Shown one piece after another: positions 9,290 to 19,500 of a stretch of DNA of 64,000 nt. Both the position numbers and the translations under genes were made by a program. The DNA comes from JAWLFY01 sp041685355 (GTDB lineage: Bacteria; Planctomycetota; Planctomycetia; Pirellulales; Pirellulaceae), in NCBI GenBank assembly GCA_041685355.1, contig JAWLFY010000002.1, positions 1 through 64,000 on the forward strand, written 5' to 3'. Below the pieces are notes generated by a model. That model was not told the DNA's origin, did no database searches, and was given only the letters and a program-made list of their open reading frames with translations. Each line of letters starts with the position of its first letter. Position 1 is the stretch's first letter.

Positions 9290-10681
9290 ATGAAAACGGT
9301 TCGACACGAACTCGTCGTTCTCGGCGGAGGCCCCGCCGGCTATGTCGCCGCTATCCGCGCCGCCCAACTCGGGATCGATGTCGCCTGCATCGATGACAAC
9401 GTGCAACTCGGCGGAACCTGCTTGCGGGTCGGATGTATCCCCAGCAAGGCCCTGCTCGAATCGAGCTATCTCTACGAACAGGCCAATCACGGGCTCGCCG
9501 AGCACGGGCTGCAGCTCGACGGGGTTCGACTCGACCTCGCCGCGATGATGGCCCGGAAGCGGCAAGTCGTCGAAACGCTCACCGGCGGGATCGACATGAT
9601 CTTCAAGAAGCGGGGCGTGACCGCCTACCGCGGGCGTGGCAAACTCCGCGACGTCGACTCGATCCTTGTCGAAGGGGACGAGCCGATGCTCGTCCAGGCC
9701 GACCGGATCCTTCTCTGTCCCGGTAGCCGCCCCGCGACGCTGCGGGGGATCGAAGAGGACGGCGACCGGATCGGCAACAGCAACGCCGCGCTCTCCTACC
9801 CCGAAGTCCCGAAAAAATTGGTCGTCATCGGTGGGGGCTACATCGGACTCGAGCTCGGCAGCGTTTGGAGCCGACTCGGCAGCGAGGTGATCGTCCTCGA
9901 GGCGTTTGACCGCATCCTTCCTGGGATGGACCGCGAACTCTCCCAACTCGCCCACCGCGCGTTCAAGAAACAGGGACTCGATCTCCGCACCGGGACGTTC
10001 GTCGCCTCGGCCCGCCGGGACGGTGACGGTTGCGTCGTCCAAATCAAAGACGGCGACGAACTCCGCTGTGACCGCGTGCTGCTCGCCACCGGCCGCGTCC
10101 CCGCGACCGATCTGCTCGGACTCGATTCGATCGGCCTGCAACCGGATAACCGCGGCTTCTTGAGCGTCGACGAAAACTTCGAAACCTCCGTCCCCGGGAT
10201 CTTCGCCACCGGCGACTGCATCGGCGGCATGATGCTCGCCCACAAAGCGATGGAGGAAGGCGCGGTGTGCGTCGAACGGATGGCCGGGATCCGGAGCCAC
10301 CTCAATTACGACGTGATCCCCGCGGTCGTCTACACCCATCCGGAAATCGCCTCGATCGGCAAGACCGAAGAGGAGCTCCAGGAGGCCGGCGTCGAGTACA
10401 ACAAAGGGGTTTGCCCGTTCGGCGCCAACGGGCGGGCCCGCGCCCTGGGCGATATCGAAGGGCGGGTCAAGATCTTGGCCGACGCCGAAACGGATCGTGT
10501 CGTCGGGGTCCATGTCATCGGCGCCCGCGCCGGCGACCTGATCGCCGAAGCCGCCGCGGCGATGGAATACGGGGCCAGCAGCGAAGACATCGCCCGCACC
10601 TGTCACGCCCACCCGACCCTCGCTGAAGCGGTCCACGAAGCCGCCTTGGCCGTCGACGATCGGCCGATCCACACCGCTTAG
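9290..10681 (+). CDS. lpdA: Dihydrolipoyl dehydrogenase (E3)
   Basis: A 463-residue flavoprotein that reoxidises dihydrolipoamide in 2-oxoacid dehydrogenase or glycine-cleavage complexes, passing electrons through FAD to NAD+. The FAD site GGGPAG is at the N-terminus, the redox-active disulfide is in GGTCLRVGCIPSKALL, the NAD site is GGGYIGLELG, the second FAD motif is ATGDCIGG, and the C-terminal catalytic HAHPTLAEAVHEAA holds the His-Glu pair. The length is normal. An in-frame GTG at 9278 is a possible start, but ATG 9290 is preferred; neither has a good Shine-Dalgarno. No E1 or E2 genes are adjacent, so it probably serves complexes encoded elsewhere. Confidence 0.95.
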   Translation: MKTVRHELVVLGGGPAGYVAAIRAAQLGIDVACIDDNVQLGGTCLRVGCIPSKALLESSYLYEQANHGLAEHGLQLDGVRLDLAAMMARKRQVVETLTGGIDMIFKKRGVTAYRGRGKLRDVDSILVEGDEPMLVQADRILLCPGSRPATLRGIEEDGDRIGNSNAALSYPEVPKKLVVIGGGYIGLELGSVWSRLGSEVIVLEAFDRILPGMDRELSQLAHRAFKKQGLDLRTGTFVASARRDGDGCVVQIKDGDELRCDRVLLATGRVPATDLLGLDSIGLQPDNRGFLSVDENFETSVPGIFATGDCIGGMMLAHKAMEEGAVCVERMAGIRSHLNYDVIPAVVYTHPEIASIGKTEEELQEAGVEYNKGVCPFGANGRARALGDIEGRVKILADAETDRVVGVHVIGARAGDLIAEAAAAMEYGASSEDIARTCHAHPTLAEAVHEAALAVDDRPIHTA

Positions 10682-10903
10682 CGGCTGTTCCTCACCGTGT
10701 CGCGGCCGTTCCCATGCCGCGTCGCGACTCGGTCGGCGAGGCTCCCGTCTCGACCCTGCCGCCAGGCCATATCGGCCTCCCCCGCCGGAAGAAAGGCCGG
10801 CGCAGTAGACTAAGCGGTACAGTTTGGCGACGGACTCCCCTCCTTCGCGAGGGGGCGTCACCGGCTGGGGCTTCGTTGTTTCCTAACCTGAGGGACCGAT
10901 CGG

Positions 10904-11377
10904 TTGTTTTCACGCACCCTGGAATACGCCCTTCGCGCGATGGCGAACTTGGCGATGTGCGAGCCGAATTCCGTCACCGCCGCCGAGCTCGCGAAGATCA
11001 CGAAAGTCCCGGCACCCTACCTGTCGAAAGTGCTACAGCATCTCCGCGACCATCAGCTCGTGCTCAGCCAGCGGGGCGTCGGTGGCGGCATTCGGCTCGC
11101 ACGTCCCGCCGCCGAAATCACCATCCTTGACGTCGCGGCCGCCGTCGAACCGGTCCAGCGGATCGATACCTGCCCCCTCGGCTTGCCCGGACACGGCAAC
11201 AAACTCTGTCCGCTCCATCGCCGGATGGACGAGGCGCTCCAACAAATCGAAGAGACGTTTGCCAGCTCGACCCTGTCCGAAGTGATTCTGGAAAGCGAAG
11301 GGGTCACCCCCCTCTGTCCCGTTCCCGACATTGACTGCCAAGCGACCGCCGCCGCGGAAATCGACGACGCGAAATAA
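10904..11377 (+). CDS. Rrf2 family transcriptional regulator (possible Fe-S sensor)
   Basis: A 157-residue winged-helix regulator of the Rrf2 family (IscR/NsrR/RsrR relatives). The start has the family's usual form MFSRTLEYALRAM, the recognition region is VPAPYLSKVLQHL, and the wing is QRGVGGGIRLARP. After the HTH come cysteines in DTCPLGLPGHGNKLCPLH and a third in the C-terminal TPLCPV; such spaced cysteines in relatives bind an iron-sulfur cluster sensing NO, oxygen or cluster status. Ligands here are inferred. It uses a TTG start because no ATG or GTG precedes the conserved MFSRTLEYAL-like N-terminus. It lies between lpdA and nagB; whether it controls either is unknown. Confidence 0.88.
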   Translation: MFSRTLEYALRAMANLAMCEPNSVTAAELAKITKVPAPYLSKVLQHLRDHQLVLSQRGVGGGIRLARPAAEITILDVAAAVEPVQRIDTCPLGLPGHGNKLCPLHRRMDEALQQIEETFASSTLSEVILESEGVTPLCPVPDIDCQATAAAEIDDAK

Positions 11378-11480
11378 CCGTCCCTCGGTGTCCACCCGTC
11401 CTGGTCGACCGCGATCCCTTTCGGATAGGCTCTGGGCGTTTTGAAACCCCGTTTCGTCCTTCCGAAATCACGTCGACTTG

Positions 11481-12245
11481 ATGCACACGATCATTACCCC
11501 CGACCGCGACGCGATGGGCCGCTGGGTCGCCCCTCGCGCCGCCGCCGATCTCCGCGCCGCGATCGAGGCCAAAGGTTCCGCGAACTTGGTGATCGCGACC
11601 GGTTCGTCCCAGTTCGAAGTTCTTCGCCAGCTCGCCGGGGAGGGTGACGTCGACTGGTCGAAGGTCACCGGGTTTCACCTCGACGAATACGTCGGGCTGT
11701 CGCCCGAGCATCCCGCGTCGTTCTGCCGATACTTGAAGGAACGTTTCGTCGACCTGGTGCCGATCTCCGCTTTCCATTTCCTCCGCGGCGACGCGGACCC
11801 GGACGAAACGATCGGTCGGGTCGGCGGCTTGGTGCGGTCCTCGGAGATCGACGTCGCCCTCGTCGGGATCGGCGAAAACGGACATCTCGCGTTCAACGAC
11901 CCGCCGGCCGACTTTGAGACCGAGGACCCGTACCTGATCGTCACGCTCGACGAACCGTGCCGGATGCAGCAGGTCGGCGAGGGCTGGTTCGAGTCGCTCG
12001 ACGACGTCCCGACGCGGGCGATCAGCATGTCCGTGCGGCAAATCTTGAAGGCGAAGAAGATCTACTGCAGCGTCCCCGATGCCCGGAAAGCGGACGCGGT
12101 CCGAGGGACGCTCGAGGAACCGGTTTCGCCATCGATCCCCGCCAGCATCCTCCGCGAACACGGCGACACGCAGCTCGTGATCGATGAAGCCGCGGCCGGC
12201 AAACTTTCCCCGGCGACGCTCGCGACGGCGGAGCGTGCGGGATGA
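11481..12245 (+). CDS. nagB: Glucosamine-6-phosphate deaminase
   Basis: A 254-residue cytosolic enzyme converting glucosamine 6-phosphate to fructose 6-phosphate and ammonia, the last step of amino-sugar catabolism. Family signatures seen are the phosphate loop ATGSSQFEVL near residue 40, FHLDEYVGL with the catalytic Asp near residue 70, and the hallmark VALVGIGENGHLAFNDPP near residue 135 with catalytic Glu and His. ATG at 11481 is preferred over the TTG one codon earlier. Its TGA overlaps the ATG of nagA (ATGA), so the two are translationally coupled. Length is close to bacterial NagB (about 240-266). Confidence 0.94.
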   Translation: MHTIITPDRDAMGRWVAPRAAADLRAAIEAKGSANLVIATGSSQFEVLRQLAGEGDVDWSKVTGFHLDEYVGLSPEHPASFCRYLKERFVDLVPISAFHFLRGDADPDETIGRVGGLVRSSEIDVALVGIGENGHLAFNDPPADFETEDPYLIVTLDEPCRMQQVGEGWFESLDDVPTRAISMSVRQILKAKKIYCSVPDARKADAVRGTLEEPVSPSIPASILREHGDTQLVIDEAAAGKLSPATLATAERAG

Positions 12246-13159
12246 GCGGCGACGTCGATCTGCAAGTCAACGGGTACGCCGGGGTCGATTTCAACGGCGA
12301 CTCGCTCGACGAACAAGCGGTCACCGACGCGTGTCGGCGGATGAAGGACGACGGGGTCGCCGCCGCCTTGGCGACGGTGATCACGGCGCCGCTGGAAACG
12401 ATGTGCCGCCGCATCGCCCGCATCGCCGACCGGATCGAGGGGGCACCGGAGGTCGCGAACGTCGTGACCGGGATCCACGTCGAAGGCCCGTTCATCAGCC
12501 CGCTCGACGGATACGTCGGGGCGCACCCCAAGGCGAGCGTGATGCGTGCCGAGCGGGACGCGATGGGACAGCTCTTAGACGCCGGACGTGGGTACGTTCG
12601 GCTGGTGACGCTGGCCCCCGAGATGGACGACGACGCCGACGTCACGCGTTGGCTGAGCGACCAAGGGGTGGTCGTCGCGGCGGGACACAGCGACGCCACG
12701 CTGGACCAGCTCCGGCGGGCGATCGGCGCCGGGCTGGGGTTGTATACGCACCTCGGCAACGGGTGTCCGGGCCAACTGCCCCGGCACGACAATATCATCC
12801 AACGCGTCCTCAGCCTCGCCGACCGGCTGATGGTTTCGTTCATCGCCGACGGCCATCACGTCCCGCCGCTCGCGCTGGGGAATTACTTGAAGTGCGTTCC
12901 CTCCGAGCACGTCGTGATCGTCACCGACGCGATCAGCGCCGCGGGGCTCGGGCCCGGCCGCTATCGGCTCGGCGACCAAACCGTTGAGGTCGACGAGGAG
13001 GGGGCGGCGTGGTCGGCCGATCGCACGCACTTCGCCGGCTCCGCCGCGACGATGCCGGTGATGCGGGCGGTGCTCACCGATCGGCTCGGCATCGACCCGG
13101 CGACCGTGGACCGGTGGACCTCGGAGAATCCCGCCCGTCTCCTCAGCGGATCGGTGTAA
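12242..13159 (+). CDS. nagA: N-acetylglucosamine-6-phosphate deacetylase, N-terminally short
   Basis: A 305-residue amidohydrolase that removes acetate from GlcNAc-6-P, feeding NagB. Metal and catalytic motifs are present: HVEGPF near residue 80, AGHSDA near 148, HLGNGCPGQLPRHDN near 170 and the catalytic Asp in VTDAISAAG near 230. Classical NagA has about 380 residues with an N-terminal beta-sandwich strand set before the DLQVNG segment; here the protein begins almost at DLQVNGYAGVDF, so that part and some of the C-terminal strands are missing. Short forms of this type occur in planctomycetes, to my knowledge. Coupled to nagB by ATGA; hisA follows after 50 bp. Confidence 0.9.
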   Translation: MSGDVDLQVNGYAGVDFNGDSLDEQAVTDACRRMKDDGVAAALATVITAPLETMCRRIARIADRIEGAPEVANVVTGIHVEGPFISPLDGYVGAHPKASVMRAERDAMGQLLDAGRGYVRLVTLAPEMDDDADVTRWLSDQGVVVAAGHSDATLDQLRRAIGAGLGLYTHLGNGCPGQLPRHDNIIQRVLSLADRLMVSFIADGHHVPPLALGNYLKCVPSEHVVIVTDAISAAGLGPGRYRLGDQTVEVDEEGAAWSADRTHFAGSAATMPVMRAVLTDRLGIDPATVDRWTSENPARLLSGSV

Positions 13160-13209
13160 GATTTCTCGCTCGGAACATCGTTTTCCTCCATCCACGGGAG
13201 CGGTTCGCT

Positions 13210-13938
13210 TTGGAAATTTGGCCCGCGATCGACCTGAGGCACGGCAAACCGGTCCGGCTTCGCCAAGGGGATTATGATCGCCAAACGGTGTTCGGCGACG
13301 ACCCGGTGGAGTTCGCCCGGAAATGGCGCGGCGCCGGCGCGAGGCGGTTGCACCTGGTCGACCTCGACGCGGCCCGGGGCGACGACCCGGGGCCGAACCG
13401 CGAGGCGGTGGCCCGAATCGTGGAAATCGGGTTGCCGTGTCAAATGGGAGGCGGCGTCCGCGACGAGGCGACGATCAAAGCGTTGATCGGCGTGGGGGTG
13501 AGCCGGTTGGTCGTCGGTTCCGCGGCGCTCAAGCAACCGGACTGGTTCGCCGAGATGTGCGAGGCGTACCCGGGGCGACTCGCCGCCGGGATCGACGCCC
13601 GTGACGGGATGGTCGCGACCGACGGGTGGTTGGAGACGAGTACCACGCCGGCGGTCGAACTCGCCCGCATGCTTCGCGGCCGGACCGACAAGATCGCGGC
13701 GATCATCTATACCGATATCGCCCGCGACGGGATGATGCGCGGCCCCAACTTCGAGGGCCTCGCTGAAATGGCGGCGGTGACCGACATCCCGTTGGTGGCC
13801 AGCGGCGGGGTGTCGACGCTCGACGACGTCCACCGCTTGGTCTCGATGAAAATCCCCGCGGCGATCGTCGGACGGGCGATCTACGACGGCACGATGGGTT
13901 TAGAAGACGTCCTCGACATCGCCGGAGAACGATCATGA
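13210..13938 (+). CDS. hisA: Phosphoribosylformimino-5-aminoimidazole carboxamide ribotide isomerase
   Basis: A 242-residue (beta/alpha)8 enzyme catalysing the ProFAR-to-PRFAR Amadori rearrangement of histidine synthesis. It begins MEIWPAIDLRHGKPVRL with the catalytic Asp, has the repeated half-barrel phosphate motifs MGGGVRDEATI and VASGGVSTLDDV, and the second catalytic Asp in YTDIARDGMM. I chose the TTG at 13210: it sits nine bases after GGGAG and gives exactly the conserved N-terminus, whereas the longer open frame runs into nagA. Its stop overlaps the next gene's ATG (ATGA). Lying behind nagBA, away from other his genes, is an unusual neighbourhood. Confidence 0.92.
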   Translation: MEIWPAIDLRHGKPVRLRQGDYDRQTVFGDDPVEFARKWRGAGARRLHLVDLDAARGDDPGPNREAVARIVEIGLPCQMGGGVRDEATIKALIGVGVSRLVVGSAALKQPDWFAEMCEAYPGRLAAGIDARDGMVATDGWLETSTTPAVELARMLRGRTDKIAAIIYTDIARDGMMRGPNFEGLAEMAAVTDIPLVASGGVSTLDDVHRLVSMKIPAAIVGRAIYDGTMGLEDVLDIAGERS

Positions 13939-16172
13939 CCGACACCGCGCTCCCCGGTTGCCGACGCGGCCCCGGCGCCGACTGCCCCGGCGCCGACGTC
14001 CCCGGCGCGGCCGCTGGCTCAACCCCCCGCGAGGGCGTGCTCCCCGCGTTGGCGATCCTCGGTTCGGCGATCCTCGGGGTCTTCGGCGTGATCGGCCTTG
14101 GGCTCCGTTCCGCCGCGGCGCAAGAGTTCAAATCGTTGCCGCCGGCCGGGATCGAGATCGACCGGTCGACGCTCCGTCCGTTGACGGATCGGGCCGCCAA
14201 GCTTCAAGCGGCGATCGACGCCGAGGCGCGCGGTTCGGACGACTCCGACCGTTGGCGACCCGACGTTGAGGTGTTCGTTCGAGCCGTCCGATTGGCGATC
14301 GACCAAGGGCTGTTCTACAAGCCGGGTGATCCCACACACGCCGCGGGACTTCTCGATCGAGCCGAAGAGCGGTTGCAAGCCGCCCGCCGGGGCGACCGCG
14401 GATTGACGTTGATGGGATGGCGGCAGGACCGGGCGGACAAGCCGCAACCGTTGGTCGGCGGGTTCGTTTCCGAAATCGACGGGTCGGTTCAGCCCTACGG
14501 TTTGGTCGTCCCCGCTGATTACCGCCCGGGTGACGATCATCCACGACGTCTCGACGTTTGGTTGCATGGCCGAGGCGATACGAAAACCGAGATCCCGTTC
14601 CTTCGCGAACGGATGACCAAACCGGGGCAGTACACCCCGGACGGGACGTTCGTGCTGCACCCGTTCGGTCGGCATTGCAACGCGTTCAAGTTCGCCGGCG
14701 AGACCGACGTTGACGAATCGATCGACCAGGTGCGACGACTGGTCCCGGTCGACCAGCGGCGGATCGCGATCCGCGGGTTCTCGATGGGAGGGGCCGGGGT
14801 TTGGCACTTGGCGGTCCACAAGCCGGGGCAGTGGTTTGCGGTGAACCCGGGTGCCGGTTTCGTCGACACGCTGGTGTATCAAGGATGGAATGACGATCCG
14901 CCGTTTGCGCTCGATCCGGTCCAACGACGTCTGCTCCGTTGGTACGACGTGTTGCCGTGGGTCCGGAACCTTTCGAACACTCGTGTGATCCCGTACAGCG
15001 GCGAAGTCGACAAACAGCGTCAGGCCGCGGATCGCGTGGTCGAAGTCGCCCGCGACTTGGGGATGGATTGGCCCTACGTGATCGGCGCGGGGATGGGACA
15101 CAAAATCGATCCGGCGTCGGCGGAAACGATCGACGCGACGATCGCGACATGGGCGGCCGAAGCGACCCGGGGGTCTCGCGGGAAGCCCGGGACATCTCAA
15201 CGGGAACTCACCTCGCCTCGCCGAGAAATCGACTACGTGACCTACACGCTCCGCTATCCCGGGATCGATTGGATCGAGATCACCGGAATGGCCGAGCACT
15301 GGACAGCGGCACGCGTCACCTCACGGATCGCGGATCAAAACACGATCGAACTTCGCACCGACGGGGTCACGTCGATCCGCCTCGACTTTTCCGAATCGGG
15401 TTGGCCGGGGAATCGGTCGAGCGTCAACGTCGCGATCGATGGGGACCGGTTCGCGATCGAGTCGTCCCCGCGCGGCGACGGCGCGGCGGCGGATCCGTCC
15501 GGCTTCACATGCCGGTTGGAGCGGGCCGGACGAGCGGCGGACGGCGCGTGGACGGTGCCCGCCCCCGGCTCCGGTGACACGGTCGGATCGGAAGCGGATT
15601 TGCGGAAGCGACCCGGTTTACAAGGCCCGATCGATGACGCGTTCATGGAACCGTTCCTGTTTGTCGTCCCGAGTGGGCAAACGGCCCACGAAGCGGTCGG
15701 CGACTGGATCGAACGCGAACTCGCGTATGCCCAATCACGGTGGCGAACGATCATGCGGGGCGAGGTGCGCGTCGTCCGAGACACGGAGTTGACGCCGGAG
15801 CAGATCGCCGAAAACCATCTCGTCTGTTTCGGCGACTTCCAAAGCAACCGATATTTGGCGCGGGTCGCCGAACGGTTGCCCGTGACGTGGACCGCGGACG
15901 AGCTCCGGCTCGACGAAGCCTCGTTCGACCCCCGCGGACACGCCCCGGCGTTGTGCTATCCGAACCCCGAGAACCCCAGCCGTTATGTCGTCGTCAACAG
16001 CGGGATGACGTTCCGCGAATTCTCCAACGTCAGCAACTCCCGACAAATCGCCATGCTCCCGGACTGGGCGGTCATCGACGTCTCCGAACCGGGGAACGGG
16101 ATCTATCCCGGCGGGGTCGCCGCGAAGGGGTTTTTCGACGAGAGCTGGAGTTGGCGTTCGGACGAGCCTTGA
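13935..16172 (+). CDS. Exported alpha/beta-hydrolase (prolyl-oligopeptidase-like), planctomycete family
   Basis: A 745-residue protein with one hydrophobic segment at about 36-58 ending SAAAQEF, a signal peptide or anchor after an unusually long Gly/Pro/Cys-rich head. The middle region has the oxyanion-type LDVWLHGRGDTK and the nucleophile elbow GFSMGGAG with Ser near residue 283, followed by VIGAGMGHKID with a candidate catalytic His. The C-terminal half (about 430-745) includes a stretch ending FREFSNVSNSRQIAMLPDWA that recurs in planctomycete secreted hydrolases. Substrate unknown; esterase or peptidase are both possible. Translationally coupled to hisA by an ATGA overlap, although the functional link is obscure. 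A terminator follows about 100 bp downstream. Confidence 0.75.
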   Translation: MTDTALPGCRRGPGADCPGADVPGAAAGSTPREGVLPALAILGSAILGVFGVIGLGLRSAAAQEFKSLPPAGIEIDRSTLRPLTDRAAKLQAAIDAEARGSDDSDRWRPDVEVFVRAVRLAIDQGLFYKPGDPTHAAGLLDRAEERLQAARRGDRGLTLMGWRQDRADKPQPLVGGFVSEIDGSVQPYGLVVPADYRPGDDHPRRLDVWLHGRGDTKTEIPFLRERMTKPGQYTPDGTFVLHPFGRHCNAFKFAGETDVDESIDQVRRLVPVDQRRIAIRGFSMGGAGVWHLAVHKPGQWFAVNPGAGFVDTLVYQGWNDDPPFALDPVQRRLLRWYDVLPWVRNLSNTRVIPYSGEVDKQRQAADRVVEVARDLGMDWPYVIGAGMGHKIDPASAETIDATIATWAAEATRGSRGKPGTSQRELTSPRREIDYVTYTLRYPGIDWIEITGMAEHWTAARVTSRIADQNTIELRTDGVTSIRLDFSESGWPGNRSSVNVAIDGDRFAIESSPRGDGAAADPSGFTCRLERAGRAADGAWTVPAPGSGDTVGSEADLRKRPGLQGPIDDAFMEPFLFVVPSGQTAHEAVGDWIERELAYAQSRWRTIMRGEVRVVRDTELTPEQIAENHLVCFGDFQSNRYLARVAERLPVTWTADELRLDEASFDPRGHAPALCYPNPENPSRYVVVNSGMTFREFSNVSNSRQIAMLPDWAVIDVSEPGNGIYPGGVAAKGFFDESWSWRSDEP

Positions 16173-16506
16173 GCCACCGTCCCCCACAGCGGGACAGCTG
16201 CATGCACCCCCGACAGCGCGACAGGGTGCACCCCGGACAGGCAGAATGTAGCCCTCCGTGATCGCGGTCGGGTTGCCCGCATGGGCAACTTTTTCCCGAC
16301 CTTCGCCTGGATCGCCGGGCCGGCGATCATCTTCCGCAAAAGGCGGTCACGGCGACGCGTGACGACCCTCAAGGCGGTGCGACGCGTGACCACCCCAAGG
16401 CGGTGCAAGGAAGGTGATCGGCAATCCGCCTTGGTCCGGCGCGGGAGGAATTGCTAGTCTGCCGCTTTTCAGGAACCTCCGTTGCTGAACTCCAGGGGAT
16501 CGGTCG
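16173..16506. other. Intergenic region with terminator and short direct repeats
   Basis: 334 bases without a gene. It holds a strong hairpin terminator (16272-16294) and imperfect repeats: GACAGCG/GGACAG words at 16185-16245 and AAGGCGGTGCGACGCGTGAC-like units at 16340-16410. I see no open frame with coding character. Confidence 0.6.
16272..16294 (+). terminator. Rho-independent terminator
   Basis: A perfect 7-bp stem GTTGCCC/GGGCAAC with loop GCAT is followed directly by TTTTT. It lies 100 bp after the stop of the hydrolase that ends the nagB-nagA-hisA run, so it plausibly terminates that transcript. Confidence 0.8.
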
Positions 16507-19500
16507 ATGGCTGGATTACGTCGTCGAGGCACACCCACGACACGACCTATTCACCGAATTTCGGTTGCGGTTTGCGGGATCGCCGTGTTGGCGATCGGGT
16601 CGACTCCGGTTCCGGCAACTCCCCTGTCGCCGCCGGCTTCGGCCGAGGCGTCCGACCCAAATTCCGCCGAGGCCTCCGAGACTGCGGACACCGCCGTCAA
16701 CCAGGCGGAGGCAGGTGGCGGGACCCCGGACGAGGAAAACGCCCCGCCAGAAGACTCGGCCGGCGCGGCAGTCGCGGGTCGACCCGCGTTGACGCTGAAC
16801 GTCTTCGGCGACGCCCCGTTCATTCGCCCGGGCGCGACGATCGAGACTTCCGTCGAACTCGACCAGGTCCCGGACGACGATCCCCAGGGGCGGAGTTTGG
16901 TGATCGAACTTCGCCGCGTCGCCGACGGGGAGATCGTGGAAACACGGCGGCCGTCGTTCGAACCGTCCTCCTCGAAGGGGTCGAAGGCGTCGAAGGGGTC
17001 GACGGGGTCGGCGCTCGGATCGGCCGACGGTTCCGATGCCGGTGTGGCGGGACCGATTCGCGTCGACTTTTCGGCCCCTCAGACCCCGGGGGTGTACGAG
17101 ATCCGTTGCCGCGTGATGATCGCGGCGGGACGAAGTTGGACCGGTTGGCGACGCGACCCCGAATCGGTCGCCACCGCGATCGCGACGGTCGTCGTCGCGG
17201 CGGGGGATTCGGCCGCGGATCAAGCTTCTTCCGACGACGCGGCGACGAACGAGAGTTCGTGGGAGCAAGTGGGCATGGTCCGCGCCTCGGACGCGCGGGT
17301 CTGGTCGCTCGGACCGTGGCTGCCGAGCCGTCCCGGGCGTCTGATCGTCGGGGACGCGATCCGGACGCACGAGCCGAAGCCTTCGCTCAGCCAGCTCAAG
17401 CAAGTCGACCACGCCGGAGAAGTCGTTGCGGTCATTCCTCCGGGCCAAACGTTGGAAAGCGAATTGCCGAGTCGCGTCCCCGGGACGCCCCACCGCGTGA
17501 CCGTCCGGTTCCCGTCGGGAAGCCCGATCCGGGTCCGAGTCGAGGTGATCGACCGTGTCGACGGCGAACCGACCGGCCAAACCTTCATCTTTCGTCGCAG
17601 GCTCGATCGCCGGCCGAACGAGGCATGGCACACCCATCGCTTCGTGACCTACCCGAGCGAGCGTGGCCAGCGGTTGAGGATCACCAACCTGGACGCGAAA
17701 GCGGCTGCCCGGTTGGAGTCGATCCGTGTCGAGGCGGGACCGTCACGTTTGGCGGATCACGTTCCCAAGGCGGTCGGTTCGGAGAAGCGTCAGGGTCGCA
17801 CATCGGTACTGCACATCGCCGATGCCGATTGGATCGAGACGTTCACCTCGGATCTCTCCCGCGGCGACCGATTCGCAGGGTTCGCTCCGGCATCGATCGC
17901 GGCGCATCGTGCCGACGTCGCGGCGGGGCGTCTGATCGATTATCTCCGCGAGATGGGGATGAACGGCGCGGTGATTCCGATTCACGACGGTGAACACCGA
18001 TGGTATGCGAAGGAGGGTTCCGGGGACGCGGGGGCCTTGCGTCTGGAGACGGTGCTCGGCCGATTCGACCGGGCCGGGCTGAACGTTTGGGCCCGCTGGA
18101 CCCCCGATTTCCCGCTCGCGGCGATCGAGAAGCGTTCTCGCGACGACGCGGCGGCGAGCCCTGTCCCGCTGCGACGGACGTCTCCTTTCAAAGGCGGTTC
18201 ACGGGCCCCGGGGTACAACCCCTTTCACCCCGCCGTGGCCGACGCGTTGATCGAAGAATTCGAGAAAGCGACCGTCACGTGTCGGCGTCACCCGTCGGTG
18301 CGGGGCGTCGTTGTGGCGACGAGTCCCGACAGCCACTTCTCCGTTTCCCCCGATGCTTCTTTGGACGACCCTGCCCTCGCGGTTCAGTTCGTCGAGTCCC
18401 GCGGTGACCTGTCCGTGCCGCGGGGCCAACGGCGGGCATGGGCGGCTCATGAAGGACGCGACGAGTTCGCCGCTTGGCTCGCCGAGGAAACCGAACAGCT
18501 CCTCGCCCGGTTCGCTTCGGTGCAGCCCGCGACGGAGCTGATCTTGATCGACGAGTCTCGCGCGGCGGTTTCGCCTGATGCTTCCGCGGGGGCGGCACCT
18601 GCAAACGTCCTGACCGCCACGACGCGACTCCACCCGCCTTCGGTGGCGCTGTCCGAAGTCTTGACCCGCATCGGGACGTCGCCACGCCGGGGGGGCGAAA
18701 CGCCCGCTTCGACGCGGCACCAAGTTTTGCATCTGGGAACGGTGCCGGCATTTTCCGGCGGCACGGAAGAAACGATCGACGCCGATCTGATCGCGGACTT
18801 CACTCATGAGGTCGACCGGATCGATCCGGCTCATGTGATTTGGGAAATCCCCCTGTCGGGCGGCGAACTTTCGTCCCGAGTCGCGGACGCGTCACGGGGA
18901 TTCGTCGCGTTGCCGGTCGGAACCGGCCAACGTCGAACGCCCAACGACCCCGGGAACGGAACGGTCGGCGTCCGCCAATATCGGGCGGCTGATGGGACCC
19001 GCTTGGCGATCGCGAACCGGGCGCCTTGGGGGGTCGAGGTCGAGCTCCGATTCGACAATTCGACACGCTGCGAACCGGTGCCCCGCGGGGAAGGACCGAC
19101 GGGCGTTCGGATCGACCCGGCGTCGGGGGCCAAACGGGTGAAGGTGTTCGTCCCTGCCTTGTCTTGGACCGCCGTCCACGCGAAGACCCCGCCGGAGCGT
19201 TGGAACGGCTGGTCGGCGCGGCCGAGCGGGGGTGAGACGACGTTGCGGGCGATCCATGACGACGTGACCGCGGTGTTCGAGCGACTGGGGAAGTTGACGA
19301 CGCCGGAAAAGTACTTTGCCCTATCCAACGGCGGCTTCGAGCGGACCGGCGACGTCGAATTGTCCGGGTGGCTCCACGCCCAGCACCCGCCGGACGCGGT
19401 GACGGTCGACCGTGCCGAAGTGTTCGAGGGGAAACGATCGATCCGGATGAACAATTCCGCGAACCTGTCGAGCCGGGCGTGGTTGGTGAGCGAAACGATC

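Noticed and set aside
9197..10861. 554-residue frame antisense to lpdA
   Set aside because: Long only because high-GC coding sequence has few stops on the opposite strand; no motif seen.
16482..17993. 503-residue plus-strand frame
   Set aside because: Arg/Gly-rich shadow of the 1175-residue gene in another frame.
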